The position numbers and the translations under genes are program-made. Shown here in pieces: positions 17,682 through 26,471 of a stretch of 64,000 nucleotides of DNA. A model generated the notes under the pieces. The model saw only the letters and a list, made by a program, of their open reading frames with translations, had not been told where the DNA came from and searched no databases. Source of the stretch: Thermoactinospora rubra (lineage in GTDB: Bacteria > Actinomycetota > Actinomycetes > Streptosporangiales > Streptosporangiaceae); contig NZ_MSZZ01000053.1 in NCBI RefSeq assembly GCF_002093975.1, positions 1 to 64,000 of the forward strand, in the 5' to 3' direction. Positions within the stretch are counted from its first letter, which is position 1; every line of letters begins with the position of its first letter.

Positions 17682-19373
17682 TCAGGGCAGGGTGCGAAGG
17701 TGGGGCTTGACGGTCTTGGAGAAGGCCCAGTTGTGGCTGGCGTCCCAGTTGATGGACCACGTCATCGCGCCGCGCAGGTCCGGGTAGGCGCGCGGCGGCA
17801 CGAAGGTCCCGCAGTTGGTGCGCTTGGTCAGGCAGTCCAGGGCCCGGTTGACCACCGAGGGGCTGACCACGCCGCCGCCCGCCGCGCCGGGTCCGGCGGG
17901 CAGGCCGAGGCCGACCTGGTCGGGACGCAGGCCGTTCTCCAGCTGGATGCAGGCCAGGGCGGTGATGAAGTCGACGGTGCCCTGCCCGTAGACCTTCTGG
18001 TCGCAGCCGAGCATCGTGCCGGAGTTGTAGTACTGCATGTTGACGACCGTGAGGATGTCCTTGATGCTCAGCGCGAGCTTGAAGTACTCCATCCCGGTCG
18101 ACTGCATGTCGATGGTCTGCGGCGCCATCATGATGATCAGGCCGGAGCCCGCCCTGGAGCGCAGGTCGCGCAGCGCCTGGGCCATGTAGGTGGCGTTCAG
18201 CCCGTTCTCCAGGTCGATGTCGACGCCGTCGAAGCCGTAGGACTGCATGAGCGAGTGGACCGAGGAGGCGAACGCGCTCGCCGCGGCGGAGCTGTTGACC
18301 TGGACCCGGCCGGCCTCGCCGCCGACGCTCAGGATGACCTTCTTGCCGCGCTGCCTGAGCGCCTGGATGTCGGCCTTGAACTGCGCCTCGGTGTAGCCGC
18401 CCACGGCGGTGGCCAGGGCGGGGTCCAGGGCGAAGGCGACCTGGCCCGGCGTGCTCGTCGCCTCGCCGAAGGCGACCGCGACCACGTCGTACTCGTCGGG
18501 CACCTGGGAGAGCTTGAGCTCCACGGCCGGGTTGACGAAGTTGTGCCAGTAGCCGGTGAGGATGTGCCTGGGCAGCGTGCCGGTCGGGCAGCCGGTGGTG
18601 GTGCCGGTGACCGGCGCGCTGGCGGCCGACTCGCCCGCCGAGTTGTAGGCGCGGACCGTGTAGGTGTGGGTCGAGCAGGCGGCCAGGCCGGTCACAGTGG
18701 CCGAGGTGCCGGTCACCTGAGCCCGCTGGGTGCCGCCCTCGTAGACCCGGTAGCCGCTGACCGTCCCGGACGAGGCGCCCCACGACAGCGAGATCGACGA
18801 GTTCGTGACGCCCGTCACCGACGGCGCGCCGGGCTGGCCGGGCACGCCCTGGCCGCCCGACGTGGTCGCGGTGACGGCGTTGCTCGCCGCCGACCGGTTG
18901 CCCGCCGCGTCGCGGGCGCGGACCGTGTAGGTGTAGCTCGTGCTCGGGGACAGCCCCGAGTCGGTGTAGGCCGTGCCGGTGACGGTCGCGACCTCGGTCG
19001 AGCCGCGGAAGACGACGTAGCCGGTCACGCCCACGTTGTCGGTGGCGGCGTCCCAGGCCAGCGAGACGCTGGAGGAGGTGGTGCCGGTGACCCGCAGGTT
19101 GCCCGGCACCGAAGGCGGCGTGGTGTCGCCGCCGCCGGTCACCGGGCTCCACAGCGCGGGCACGTTCGGCGGCTCCCAGCCCGGCTGCGAGGTGTGCGAC
19201 TGCCTGGCCTCGTAGTCCGCGCCGTTGTGGGTGACGCGGGTGCCCACGGTGTAGGCGGTCCACGGCGCCCAGGCCGGATAGGCGGCCACCTGCGCGGCGG
19301 CCTGCGGAGGTACGGCTGCCGCCGGGGCGGCGATCACGCCCATGGCGAGCAGCAGCGCGATGACGAATCTCAT
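17682..19373 (-). CDS. Secreted GH18 chitinase with CBM5/12 and two FN3 domains
   Basis: A 563-residue secreted enzyme with signal peptide (1-20), CBM5/12 (about 34-80, WAPWTAYTVGTRVTHNG), two FN3 domains (about 85-265) and a GH18 domain (about 275-563). The complete motif is DGVDIDLE, with MMAPQTIDM and the substrate-site MTWSINWD. It is the first gene of the four-gene chitinase run and the one closest to the palindrome-bearing promoter at 19753-19809. A 14-base hairpin precedes its ribosome binding site. Confidence 0.92.
   Translation of the reverse strand: MRFVIALLLAMGVIAAPAAAVPPQAAAQVAAYPAWAPWTAYTVGTRVTHNGADYEARQSHTSQPGWEPPNVPALWSPVTGGGDTTPPSVPGNLRVTGTTSSSVSLAWDAATDNVGVTGYVVFRGSTEVATVTGTAYTDSGLSPSTSYTYTVRARDAAGNRSAASNAVTATTSGGQGVPGQPGAPSVTGVTNSSISLSWGASSGTVSGYRVYEGGTQRAQVTGTSATVTGLAACSTHTYTVRAYNSAGESAASAPVTGTTTGCPTGTLPRHILTGYWHNFVNPAVELKLSQVPDEYDVVAVAFGEATSTPGQVAFALDPALATAVGGYTEAQFKADIQALRQRGKKVILSVGGEAGRVQVNSSAAASAFASSVHSLMQSYGFDGVDIDLENGLNATYMAQALRDLRSRAGSGLIIMMAPQTIDMQSTGMEYFKLALSIKDILTVVNMQYYNSGTMLGCDQKVYGQGTVDFITALACIQLENGLRPDQVGLGLPAGPGAAGGGVVSPSVVNRALDCLTKRTNCGTFVPPRAYPDLRGAMTWSINWDASHNWAFSKTVKPHLRTLP
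18592..18830 (-). repeat. FN3 module repeat, copy 3
   Basis: Third copy of the near-identical FN3-coding segment, in the first chitinase gene. The block 18830-19250 likewise mirrors 17105-17540. Confidence 0.8.
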
Positions 19374-19391
19374 GGAGCTCCTTGGGGGGTG

Positions 19392-19434
19392 CCGTACGGC
19401 CCGCGCCGGGGGGTGCGGGACGCGGGCCGTACGG
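19392..19434 (-). promoter_or_regulatory. 5' leader hairpin of the chitinase operon
   Basis: CCGTACGGCCCGCG (19392-19405) and CGCGGGCCGTACGG (19421-19434) form a perfect 14-base stem 18 bases before the start codon at 19373. A related hairpin precedes the gene starting at 15902. It could affect mRNA stability or translation. The rest of the roughly 400-base leader (19435-19750) shows no gene. Confidence 0.55.
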
Positions 19435-19752
19435 GATCTTTCAACGCGGGCCGGCGTCCATGGCGCCGGTCAGGGAACCGTCGTCGCCGATGTGGCGGCA
19501 GGGGGCGATGGACCGCTCGTCATGGCGCGGGGGGCATGGAAGAGGCTTGCCGGGGCTGTCAGGACGAGTAAGGGGACGGTACGCCGCATGATCGCTCCCA
19601 TGGTGGGGGAACTCAGGGGGGTGAGCCGCGCACGGACGGCGTGCGGCGGCGGGTGGCGACGATTTCGGCGGCTCTATGAGGGGTTTCGGCGGGCCCGTGG
19701 CGGGGACTGCGGCGGCGGACGGGACATGGTTGACCTGCGTTCCGAATTTCTT

Positions 19753-19809
19753 TTAGGAAAGTTTCCTAAGAGTTGCCGCGATCGTAGCCTTGACAGACAG
19801 GCGCTACAA
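19753..19809 (-). promoter_or_regulatory. Chitinase operon promoter and palindromic operator
   Basis: On the minus strand TTGTAG (19809-19804) and TACGAT (19786-19781) are 17 bases apart and point toward the chitinase genes. Just past the expected start lies the 17-base palindrome TTAGGAAA-G-TTTCCTAA (19753-19769), a position suited to a repressor. Similar TTAGGAAA..TTTCCTAA sites are, as far as I recall, found before secreted polysaccharide hydrolase genes in actinobacteria. It is not the DasR dre consensus. Confidence 0.6.
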
Positions 19810-19847
19810 GACCCAAATAATCCGAAAAGTCAGCGGAGCCGGCGACG

Positions 19848-20225
19848 TCAACGGCGCGCCGTGGCGTGGTCGGCCAGCGCACCGATGCCGTACAGCAGCC
19901 CGCCCACCAGGTCGCCGACGCTGAAGGCGGTCGCCATGGACATCGCGACCAGGCGGCACGCGCCGTCGGGCAGCCTGCGCCTGGCCTTCTCCCCCGTGAC
20001 GATCTCCAGCGCCCGGCCCGCGAGGTCGACGTAGACGACGACCGCGTTGGGGGCCTCCTCGCCGAGGGCGGCGTGCAGCTTCTCGGCGAAGTGCCGCCGG
20101 CTGCCCACCGGCGGGCCGAGGTAGACGCCGAAGCGCAGGCCGCTGCGCCGCTCGGCGTTCAGGATGGCGTGGCGCAGGTCGTCGGCCTGGGCGGTGGTCA
20201 GCGTGCGAGCCGTCGAGAACACCAT
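19848..20225 (-). CDS. DUF5130 family protein
   Basis: A 125-residue protein of the actinobacterial DUF5130 family. Its fold resembles the TPM domain: GLRFGVYLGPPVGSRRHFAEKLHAALG, then VVVYVDLAGRALEIVTGEKARRRL, and a C-terminal hydrophobic stretch (FSVGDLVGGLLYGIGALADHA). Role unknown. The ATG at 20225 is 2 bases after the previous stop, and an in-frame GTG at 20231 overlaps that stop as GTGA. Either start means coupling to the small membrane protein gene at 20228-20518. Confidence 0.8.
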   Translation of the reverse strand: MVFSTARTLTTAQADDLRHAILNAERRSGLRFGVYLGPPVGSRRHFAEKLHAALGEEAPNAVVVYVDLAGRALEIVTGEKARRRLPDGACRLVAMSMATAFSVGDLVGGLLYGIGALADHATARR

Positions 20226-20227
20226 CG

Positions 20228-20518
20228 TCACCACCCCGCCGAGGCGCCGCCGACCTGCCTGCCCGGCTCGGCGGTCTCGGCCAGCGCCGTCCAGTCCGCG
20301 TCGGGCGTGGCCGCCCAGCTCGCCCGCTTGCCGGCCAGCACGAGCCCGGCGGTGCTGACGCCGCGCTCGCTGTGGCCGGGGCCGCCCAGCCAGACGGCGC
20401 CGGTCGACGCGGCGCGCGCCGAGCTCCGGCCGGGAACCAGGACGAGCGCGCTGATCAGCAGGAACAGCAGGCCCGACGCGCCGATCAGAAAGCCGAGGAT
20501 CTCGATCCCGGTGTCCAC
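20228..20518 (-). CDS. Small membrane protein
   Basis: A 96-residue protein with one strong N-terminal membrane helix (about 5-29, IEILGFLIGASGLLFLLISALVLVPG) followed by a Gly/Ala/Ser-rich soluble tail. I recognise no domain. It forms a coupled pair with the DUF5130 gene downstream, so the two may act together at the membrane. Confidence 0.7.
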   Translation of the reverse strand: MDTGIEILGFLIGASGLLFLLISALVLVPGRSSARAASTGAVWLGGPGHSERGVSTAGLVLAGKRASWAATPDADWTALAETAEPGRQVGGASAGW

Positions 20519-20557
20519 ATCTCGACGGTAGTCCCCTCCGCCGCGCCGTACCAGACC

Positions 20558-21961
20558 CTAGTCCCACACCTGCGGCCTGCGGTCGCCCCAAAAGCCCCCG
20601 ACGGCGGCCTCGACCTGGGCGGACAGCGAGATCAAGGTGGCCTCCTCGCCCACGCGGGCGCCCAGCATGACGCCGATCGGCAGGCCGTCGGCGCTCCAGT
20701 GCAGCGGCAGGTTGACCGCGGGCTGGCCGCTGACGTTGCAGATCGCCGGGAAGGCCGCGAAGCGCTTCATACGCTCGAAGGTCTCCTCGGGATCGGGCAC
20801 GTCCTCGAACCAGCCGACGGGGCGCGGCGGCTCGGTGACGGTCGGGGTGAGGATCGCGTCGTAGTCGTTCGTGACGGCCAGCGCCAGCCGGGTGGCCAGC
20901 TGGAGGGCCGACTGGGCCTGCAGGAAGGTGGGCGCCGGCGTGGCGAAGCCGCGCTCGCGCAGCCAGGCGGTCAGCGGGCGCAGCCGGTCCTGCCGGTCGG
21001 GCGCGACCGGGTGCATGCAGGCGAAGGCGAACCACAGCGTGACGAACTGCGGCACGACGTCGGGCGTGTAGGGCGGGTGGATGTCGACGATCTCGTGGCC
21101 GAGCGCGGCCAGGGTCTTGGACGCCTCCTCGTAGGCGGCCATGACCTCCGGCGCCACTTCGGCCTCCGGGACCACCGGCCGGGCGTACCGGGCGATGCGC
21201 AGCCGCCCGGGCTCGCGCCGCGCCGCCTCCAGGAAGGTTCCCTCTTGCGGCGGGGCCAGGAACAGGTCGCCGGGCGCGTTGTGGGTCATGACGTCCAGCA
21301 GCGCCGCGGCGTCGGCCACGGTGCGCGCGATCGGGCCGTTGGTGGACATCCCGGCCAGGTCGGGGATGATCGGGCCCCAGCTGATGCGGCCGCGGGTCGG
21401 CTTGATGCCGTACAGCCCGCACACGCTCGCGGGGATGCGGATCGAGCCCGCGCCGTCGCTGCCCTGCGCGGCGGGAGCGAGCCCGGCGGCCACCGCGGCG
21501 GCGGCGCCCCCGCTGGAGCCGCCCGCCGAGCGGGACAGGTCCCACGGCGTGCGGGCGGGCGGCGACACGGCCGTCTCGGTGTAGCAGGGGAGGCCGAACT
21601 CGGGCGTGGCGGTCTTGCCGAGCATGACGGTGCCTGCCGCGCGCAGCCGCTCCACCATGGTGTCGTCGACGGGCGCGACGAAGCCCTCGTAGACGGCCGA
21701 GCCGAACATCACCGGCACGTCCTTGACCAGGTTGAGGTCCTTGACGGGGATCGGCACGCCGTACAGCGGGCCCCGGGGGTCGCGCAGGCCGCGCGCCTGC
21801 TCCAGAGCCGACTCGCGGGTCACCGTGACGTAGGCGCCCACCTGCGGGTCGATCCGCTCGATGCGGTCGAGGTAATGGCCCGCTATCTCCACGGGTGACA
21901 GCTCGCCGCGGCGTACGGCTTCCGCCTGCTCCAGGGCGGTGAGATCATGGATTTGCGCCAC
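20558..21961 (-). CDS. Amidase (amidase-signature family)
   Basis: A 467-residue amidase-signature hydrolase. The catalytic triad is visible as the Lys in PIPVKDLN (near residue 74), the first Ser in the SAGGSSGGAAAAVA stretch (near 150) and the nucleophile Ser in GSDGAGSIRIPAS (near 175). It hydrolyses carboxamides, but the substrate cannot be read from sequence. The DG-GSIR form, as opposed to GatA sequences, and the absence of gatB/gatC nearby argue against the tRNA amidotransferase. The start at 21961 is 96 bases from the divergent NERD gene. Confidence 0.9.
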   Translation of the reverse strand: MAQIHDLTALEQAEAVRRGELSPVEIAGHYLDRIERIDPQVGAYVTVTRESALEQARGLRDPRGPLYGVPIPVKDLNLVKDVPVMFGSAVYEGFVAPVDDTMVERLRAAGTVMLGKTATPEFGLPCYTETAVSPPARTPWDLSRSAGGSSGGAAAAVAAGLAPAAQGSDGAGSIRIPASVCGLYGIKPTRGRISWGPIIPDLAGMSTNGPIARTVADAAALLDVMTHNAPGDLFLAPPQEGTFLEAARREPGRLRIARYARPVVPEAEVAPEVMAAYEEASKTLAALGHEIVDIHPPYTPDVVPQFVTLWFAFACMHPVAPDRQDRLRPLTAWLRERGFATPAPTFLQAQSALQLATRLALAVTNDYDAILTPTVTEPPRPVGWFEDVPDPEETFERMKRFAAFPAICNVSGQPAVNLPLHWSADGLPIGVMLGARVGEEATLISLSAQVEAAVGGFWGDRRPQVWD

Positions 21962-22057
21962 GTACCGGACAGTAGTTGTCTAGAGAGGAAAAGGATAGAT
22001 ACCCCCAATCGGGGCAACGTATCCGTGTGGTCCGAGCCACAAAAGTATGGACGGATC

Positions 22058-22918
22058 ATGACTAGGCATTCCCCGATCTTTCGGGTTACCGTGAGTCACG
22101 TGGATTCCGCCAGTCAGCGAGAAGACGGTCACACTGCGTCACCCATCTGGGTGAGCGACCGGCCAGAGACCGAACGGCCGGCTCCCGCGGCGCCCCCGCA
22201 GACGTTCGCCCCCGTCGAACGGGCTTCGGTGAGCGGACTCCTCCAGCAGCCCCGCTTCCGCCGCCTTCGCAACCGCCTCCTGCTCGCCCTCGCCGTGGGG
22301 CTGGTCGTGGGCATCCTCGCGGCCTCCTGGCAGGCCGGCGTGACCGCCGGCGTGCTCGCCGCCATCGCCGACGCCGTCTACCAGGCACGCCGCACCTCCT
22401 CCGTACCGGCCTGGCGCCGCTCCTCGGTCGCCGAGCGCCGCACCGAGGCGCAACTGCGCAAGCTGGAGCGCAACGGCTACCGCACGCTCCACGCCAGGGC
22501 CATCCCGGGCAGCGAGGCGCAGATCGACCACCTGGTCATCGGCCCGACCGGCGTCTACGCGGTCGACTCCGAGAAGTGGGACAAGCGCCTGCCGGTCCGC
22601 GTGCAGATGGGCAAGAACCTCTTCCACGGCCCGTTCACCATGAAGGAACGACTCACCGAGGCGCGCTGGGAGGCGACCCAGGCCAGCGAGCTGATCAGCA
22701 AGGCGTACGGCAGGCGGGTCACGGTCGTCCCATCGCTGGCGATCTACGGCCCGCCGGTGCCCTGGAAGATCATGACGATCCGCGGGGTCGACGTCTACGA
22801 GGGCCACCGCGCCCGCCGGTGGATCACCAAGCGGGATCGCGCGCTGACCAAGGAGGAGATCGACCGGCTGTACGAGATCGCGTCCCAGGTGCTGCCGCCG
22901 AGGTACGGCGACGGCTGA
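22058..22918 (+). CDS. NERD domain (nuclease-related) membrane protein
   Basis: A protein of about 286 residues. A disordered N-terminus is followed by two close hydrophobic helices (LLLALAVGLVVGILAAS and AGVTAGVLAAIADAVY), then a NERD domain (EAQLRKLERNGYRTLHARAIPGSEAQIDHLVIGPTGVYAVDSEKW). That domain is related to PD-(D/E)XK nucleases. The acidic residues of EAQIDHL and the E/K of DSEKW fit the active-site pattern. The start is uncertain: the ATG at 22058 is used here, and GTG codons at 22091 or 22100 are possible. It stands alone, divergent from the amidase gene. Confidence 0.8.
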   Translation: MTRHSPIFRVTVSHVDSASQREDGHTASPIWVSDRPETERPAPAAPPQTFAPVERASVSGLLQQPRFRRLRNRLLLALAVGLVVGILAASWQAGVTAGVLAAIADAVYQARRTSSVPAWRRSSVAERRTEAQLRKLERNGYRTLHARAIPGSEAQIDHLVIGPTGVYAVDSEKWDKRLPVRVQMGKNLFHGPFTMKERLTEARWEATQASELISKAYGRRVTVVPSLAIYGPPVPWKIMTIRGVDVYEGHRARRWITKRDRALTKEEIDRLYEIASQVLPPRYGDG

Positions 22919-23018
22919 CGCGCGGCGGTTGTCCCGGTCCGTCCTGTGGACAGGCGTCTCAGCAGCCGGGCGGTAGCCGTACGATGGGTGGGGTCAGCAA
23001 GCGATGGGAGAAGCGCTC

Positions 23019-24857
23019 ATGCCCGCCCTAAGGTCACGTACGGTCACCCATGGTAGGAACATGGCCGGTGCCCGGGCCCTGCTCCGGGCGACCGGCGTAG
23101 CCGGCAGCGACCTGGGCAAACCCATCGTGGCGGTGGCCAACAGCTACACCCAGTTCGTCCCCGGCCACGTCCACCTGCGCGAGGTCGGCGACGTGGTGGC
23201 GGCCGCCGTCCGCGAGGCCGGGGCGATCCCCCGCGAGTTCAACACCATCGCGGTCGACGACGGCATCGCCATGGGGCACGGCGGCATGCTCTACTCGCTG
23301 CCCAGCCGCGAGCTGATCGCCGACGCGGTGGAATACATGGTCAACGCCCACTGCGCCGACGCGCTCATCTGCGTCTCCAACTGCGACAAGATCACGCCGG
23401 GCATGCTGCTGGCGGCCTTCCGCCTCAACATCCCGACCGTCTTCGTCTCCGGCGGGCCCATGGAGGCAGGCAAGGCGGCCGGGCGCAAGCTCGACCTGAT
23501 CGACCCGATGATCGCCTCCGCCGACGACTCGGTGTCCGACGCCCAGCTGCTGGAGATGGAGGAGAACGCCTGCCCGACCTGCGGTTCCTGCTCGGGCATG
23601 TTCACCGCCAACTCCATGAACTGCCTGGCCGAGGCGATCGGCCTGGCCCTGCCCGGCAACGGCACCATCCTGGCCACCCACCGCGCGCGCAAAGACCTCT
23701 TCGAGCGCGCCGGGCGCCAGATCGTCGAGCTGACCAGGCGCTACTACTTCGAGGACGACTCCTCCGTCCTGCCCCGGTCGATCGCCACGCGCGAGTCCTT
23801 CGAGAACGCCATGGCCCTCGACGTGGCCATGGGCGGCTCGACCAACACGATCCTCCACATCCTCGCCGCCGCCCGGGAGGCGGGCGTCGACTTCGGGCTC
23901 AAGGAGATCAACGAGATCTCGCTGCGGGTGCCGTGCCTGTGCAAGGTGGCGCCGGCGACGAACAAGTACCACATCGAAGACGTCCACCGCGCCGGCGGCA
24001 TCCCGGGCATCCTGGGCGAGCTCGACCGCGCCGGGCTGCTGCACCGCGACGTGGCCACCGTCAGCGGCGCGAGCCTGGGCTCGGTCGTCGAGGCGTGGGA
24101 CCCCAAGTCGCCGGCCGTCCTGCCCGAGGCCGTGGAGCTGTGGCACGCCGCGCCCGGCAACGTCCGCACGGTCAAGCCCTACTCCCAGGACAACCGGTGG
24201 GAGTCGCTCGACCTCGACCGCGCGGCCGGGTGCATCAGGGACCTGGAGCACGCCTACACGCGCGACGGCGGCCTGGCGGTGCTCTACGGCAACCTGGCCC
24301 GCGACGGCGCCGTGGTCAAGACGGCGGGCGTCGACGAGTCGATCTGGCGGTTCTCGGGTCCGGCGGTGGTCTTCGAGTCGCAGGAGGACGCCGTCGAGGG
24401 CATCCTCAACGGCCGCGTCAAGGCCGGCGACGTGGTGGTGGTGCGGTACGAAGGCCCCAAGGGCGGCCCGGGCATGCAGGAGATGCTGTATCCGACGTCC
24501 TTCCTCAAGGGTAAGGGCCTGGGGAAGGTGTGCGCGCTGATCACCGACGGCCGCTTCTCGGGCGGCACGTCCGGGCTGTCGATCGGCCACGCTTCGCCGG
24601 AGGCCGCCGAGGGCGGCGTGATCGCGCTCGTCGAGGACGGCGACCTCATCGAGATCGACATCCCGAACCGCTCGATGGAGCTCCGCGTCCCCGAGGCCGA
24701 GCTGGCCGCCCGCCGGGAGCGCCTGCTGTCGGAGCTGGGCGGCTACCGTCCCCGCGACCGCCAGCGCCCGGTGAGCGCCGCGCTCCAGGCTTACGCGGCG
24801 ATGACGACGTCCGCCTCCACGGGCGCCTCCCGCGACCTCAGCCAGCTGGCCCGCTGA
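23019..24857 (+). CDS. ilvD: Dihydroxy-acid dehydratase
   Basis: A 612-residue enzyme of the IlvD/Edd family. It dehydrates 2,3-dihydroxy-3-methyl acids to 2-keto acids in valine, leucine and isoleucine synthesis. Fe-S ligand cysteines lie in SNCDKITPGM and CPTCGSCSGMFTANSM. Other family motifs are VDDGIAMGHGGMLYSLPSRE and GRFSGGTSGLSIGHASPEA. The ATG at 23019 has GGGAGAAG upstream. Length and motifs point to IlvD rather than the phosphogluconate dehydratase Edd. No other branched-chain genes are adjacent. Confidence 0.95.
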   Translation: MPALRSRTVTHGRNMAGARALLRATGVAGSDLGKPIVAVANSYTQFVPGHVHLREVGDVVAAAVREAGAIPREFNTIAVDDGIAMGHGGMLYSLPSRELIADAVEYMVNAHCADALICVSNCDKITPGMLLAAFRLNIPTVFVSGGPMEAGKAAGRKLDLIDPMIASADDSVSDAQLLEMEENACPTCGSCSGMFTANSMNCLAEAIGLALPGNGTILATHRARKDLFERAGRQIVELTRRYYFEDDSSVLPRSIATRESFENAMALDVAMGGSTNTILHILAAAREAGVDFGLKEINEISLRVPCLCKVAPATNKYHIEDVHRAGGIPGILGELDRAGLLHRDVATVSGASLGSVVEAWDPKSPAVLPEAVELWHAAPGNVRTVKPYSQDNRWESLDLDRAAGCIRDLEHAYTRDGGLAVLYGNLARDGAVVKTAGVDESIWRFSGPAVVFESQEDAVEGILNGRVKAGDVVVVRYEGPKGGPGMQEMLYPTSFLKGKGLGKVCALITDGRFSGGTSGLSIGHASPEAAEGGVIALVEDGDLIEIDIPNRSMELRVPEAELAARRERLLSELGGYRPRDRQRPVSAALQAYAAMTTSASTGASRDLSQLAR

Positions 24858-25038
24858 CCGAGCCTCATCGCCCTTCCGGGGTAAGGGGGTGCACTCACTC
24901 CCTTGCCTCCCTCTTTCTTTCCCGGCCTATCTTCCTTGTCTTCTCGTCCTTCCTGTGGTCCTCAGCCCCGTGCGGCGGGATGCTGAGGTACGGCAGAGCA
25001 CGACCTACGGCGAGAAGACGCCAGCAAGATCGCACACA

Positions 25039-25071
25039 TTTTCGAAAAATGTCGGTAGCGCCCCCTATTCT
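25039..25071 (+). promoter_or_regulatory. Promoter and palindrome of the WYL gene
   Basis: TATTCT (25066-25071) lies 6 bases before the ATG at 25078, which suggests a leaderless transcript. The palindrome TTTTCGAAAA (25039-25048), within ACATTTTCGAAAAATGT, covers the expected -35 region and could be an operator. Confidence 0.45.
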
Positions 25072-25077
25072 GTGGGT

Positions 25078-25554
25078 ATGACGACAGTCGTGAGACCGCT
25101 GACGACCGCCGAGATTGCCGCCCTCGCCCTGTCCCTGGCACACCTCGGGGCAGGCCCGCAAGCCACCACCGCCCGGCGTGGCCTGCGCCACGCCTTCGAG
25201 CACCTGGACCTCGACGACGACGTCATCGCCACGACCCTGACCACGCTGACCGAGCCGCTCCCCCCGGACGTCGCCTCACGCGCCAGGGTCATCGCCGACG
25301 CCATCACCAGCCGCCACATCATCCGCCTGCACTACCGTGACGCGACCGGCGCCATCACCGTCCGCGACGTCGAGCCCGTGACCTGCCTCGTGCACCGCGA
25401 GTTCTGGTACCTGGTCGGCGTGTGCCGGATGCGCCGGGCCATCCGCGCGTTCCGGTTCGACCGGATCATCGCCGTCGAGCCCACCATGATCCCCTCCCGC
25501 CCGCACCTGGCCGACCGGTTCCTGCCGTTCCAGCGGCGCAAGGCCGCAGCCTGA
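25078..25554 (+). CDS. WYL domain protein
   Basis: A 158-residue protein. The C-terminal half is a WYL ligand-binding domain (IRLHYRDATGAITVRDVEPVTCL, REFWYLVGVCRMRRAIRAFRFDRI). WYL domains bind nucleic acid or nucleotides and usually sit in transcription factors behind a winged helix. Here the N-terminus (about 1-75) is short and shows no clear HTH, so it may be a stand-alone sensor or a divergent regulator. The ATG at 25078 was chosen because the upstream frame has no coding features and a -10 box lies just before it. Confidence 0.8.
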   Translation: MTTVVRPLTTAEIAALALSLAHLGAGPQATTARRGLRHAFEHLDLDDDVIATTLTTLTEPLPPDVASRARVIADAITSRHIIRLHYRDATGAITVRDVEPVTCLVHREFWYLVGVCRMRRAIRAFRFDRIIAVEPTMIPSRPHLADRFLPFQRRKAAA

Positions 25555-25619
25555 CCATGACCGTCGTTTGACCGCGGGAGCCCCCAGCCGTTGACGTGAC
25601 GGCTGGCAGGCTCCCGGCC

Positions 25620-26471
25620 ATGCGCTGTCGCCCTGTCTGGCTCGCCGTGGCGTCCCTGCTGGCCGGATGCTCCCAGGCGAGCGTCGCCGTCGTCCCCGCG
25701 GCCGCCCCCGACATGGCCCCGCGCCTGGCCGTCGAGGCCGCCGCGGACGGATCCTGGCAGCGGCGGCTGAGCCGTACCTTGGACGGCTACCTGCGGCACC
25801 GGCCGGGGCGCGCGGCAGTGGCGGTCTACGACCGCACGAACGGGGTCCGCTTCGAGTACGGCGGGCGGGAGCCGTTCCTGCTGGCCAGCGTCGCGAAGGT
25901 GGACATCCTGCTCACCCTGCTGCTCAAGGCGCAGCGCGAGCACCGCTCCCTCACCACGCACGAGCGGGAGCTGGCCGACCGGATGATCCGCCGCAGCGAC
26001 AACGACGCCGCGCACGACCTTTATGAGATGACCGGCGGGCGGGAGGCGCTGGGCGGGACCCTGCGCCGGATCGGCGTCCGCCACACGCAGCCTGGCCCGA
26101 GCCGGCACTGGGGCTTGACCACGAGCCGTCCCGCCGACCAGGTGAAGGTGCTGGACCGGCTGACCGATCCGCAGGGGCCGGTCAGCCCGGCCAACCGGCG
26201 CTTCGCCTCCCGCCTGATGTCGAGCGTGACGCCGTCGCAGGCGTGGGGCGTGGGCGCGGTGGCGCCGGGGGCCGAGGTGAAGAACGGCTGGCTGCCCGCC
26301 CGCGCGCACGGCGGCACGTGGACGGTCAACAGCGTGGGCCGCGTGACCGTGAACGGCCGTGAGCTGCTGGTCGCGGTGCTGTCGGACCACAGCCCCACGA
26401 TGGACATGGGCATCGCCACGGTCGAGCGCGTCGCCCGCCTGTGCGTGCGGGCCTTCGCCAGAAGGGGCTAG
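25620..26471 (+). CDS. Beta-lactamase-like serine hydrolase lipoprotein
   Basis: A 283-residue lipoprotein (lipobox LLAGC, Cys near 18) with a class A beta-lactamase fold. The nucleophile motif is SVAK (LLASVAKVDIL), the second motif SDN (RRSDNDAAH), and the third KNG (EVKNGWLPAR) in place of KTG/KSG. The usual Omega-loop ExxLN is not apparent, so beta-lactam hydrolysis is doubtful. A D,D-peptidase-like or unknown esterase role on the cell surface is equally possible. The stop overlaps the convergent zinc-ribbon gene by 4 bases. Confidence 0.82.
   Translation: MRCRPVWLAVASLLAGCSQASVAVVPAAAPDMAPRLAVEAAADGSWQRRLSRTLDGYLRHRPGRAAVAVYDRTNGVRFEYGGREPFLLASVAKVDILLTLLLKAQREHRSLTTHERELADRMIRRSDNDAAHDLYEMTGGREALGGTLRRIGVRHTQPGPSRHWGLTTSRPADQVKVLDRLTDPQGPVSPANRRFASRLMSSVTPSQAWGVGAVAPGAEVKNGWLPARAHGGTWTVNSVGRVTVNGRELLVAVLSDHSPTMDMGIATVERVARLCVRAFARRG

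Noticed and set aside
17671..19263. Giant 1091-residue protein formed by extending the chitinase at 15988 upstream
   Set aside because: The extra part is an out-of-frame reading of the next chitinase gene and is rich in Arg/His/Gly shadow sequence. The signal peptide at 17670 marks the real start.
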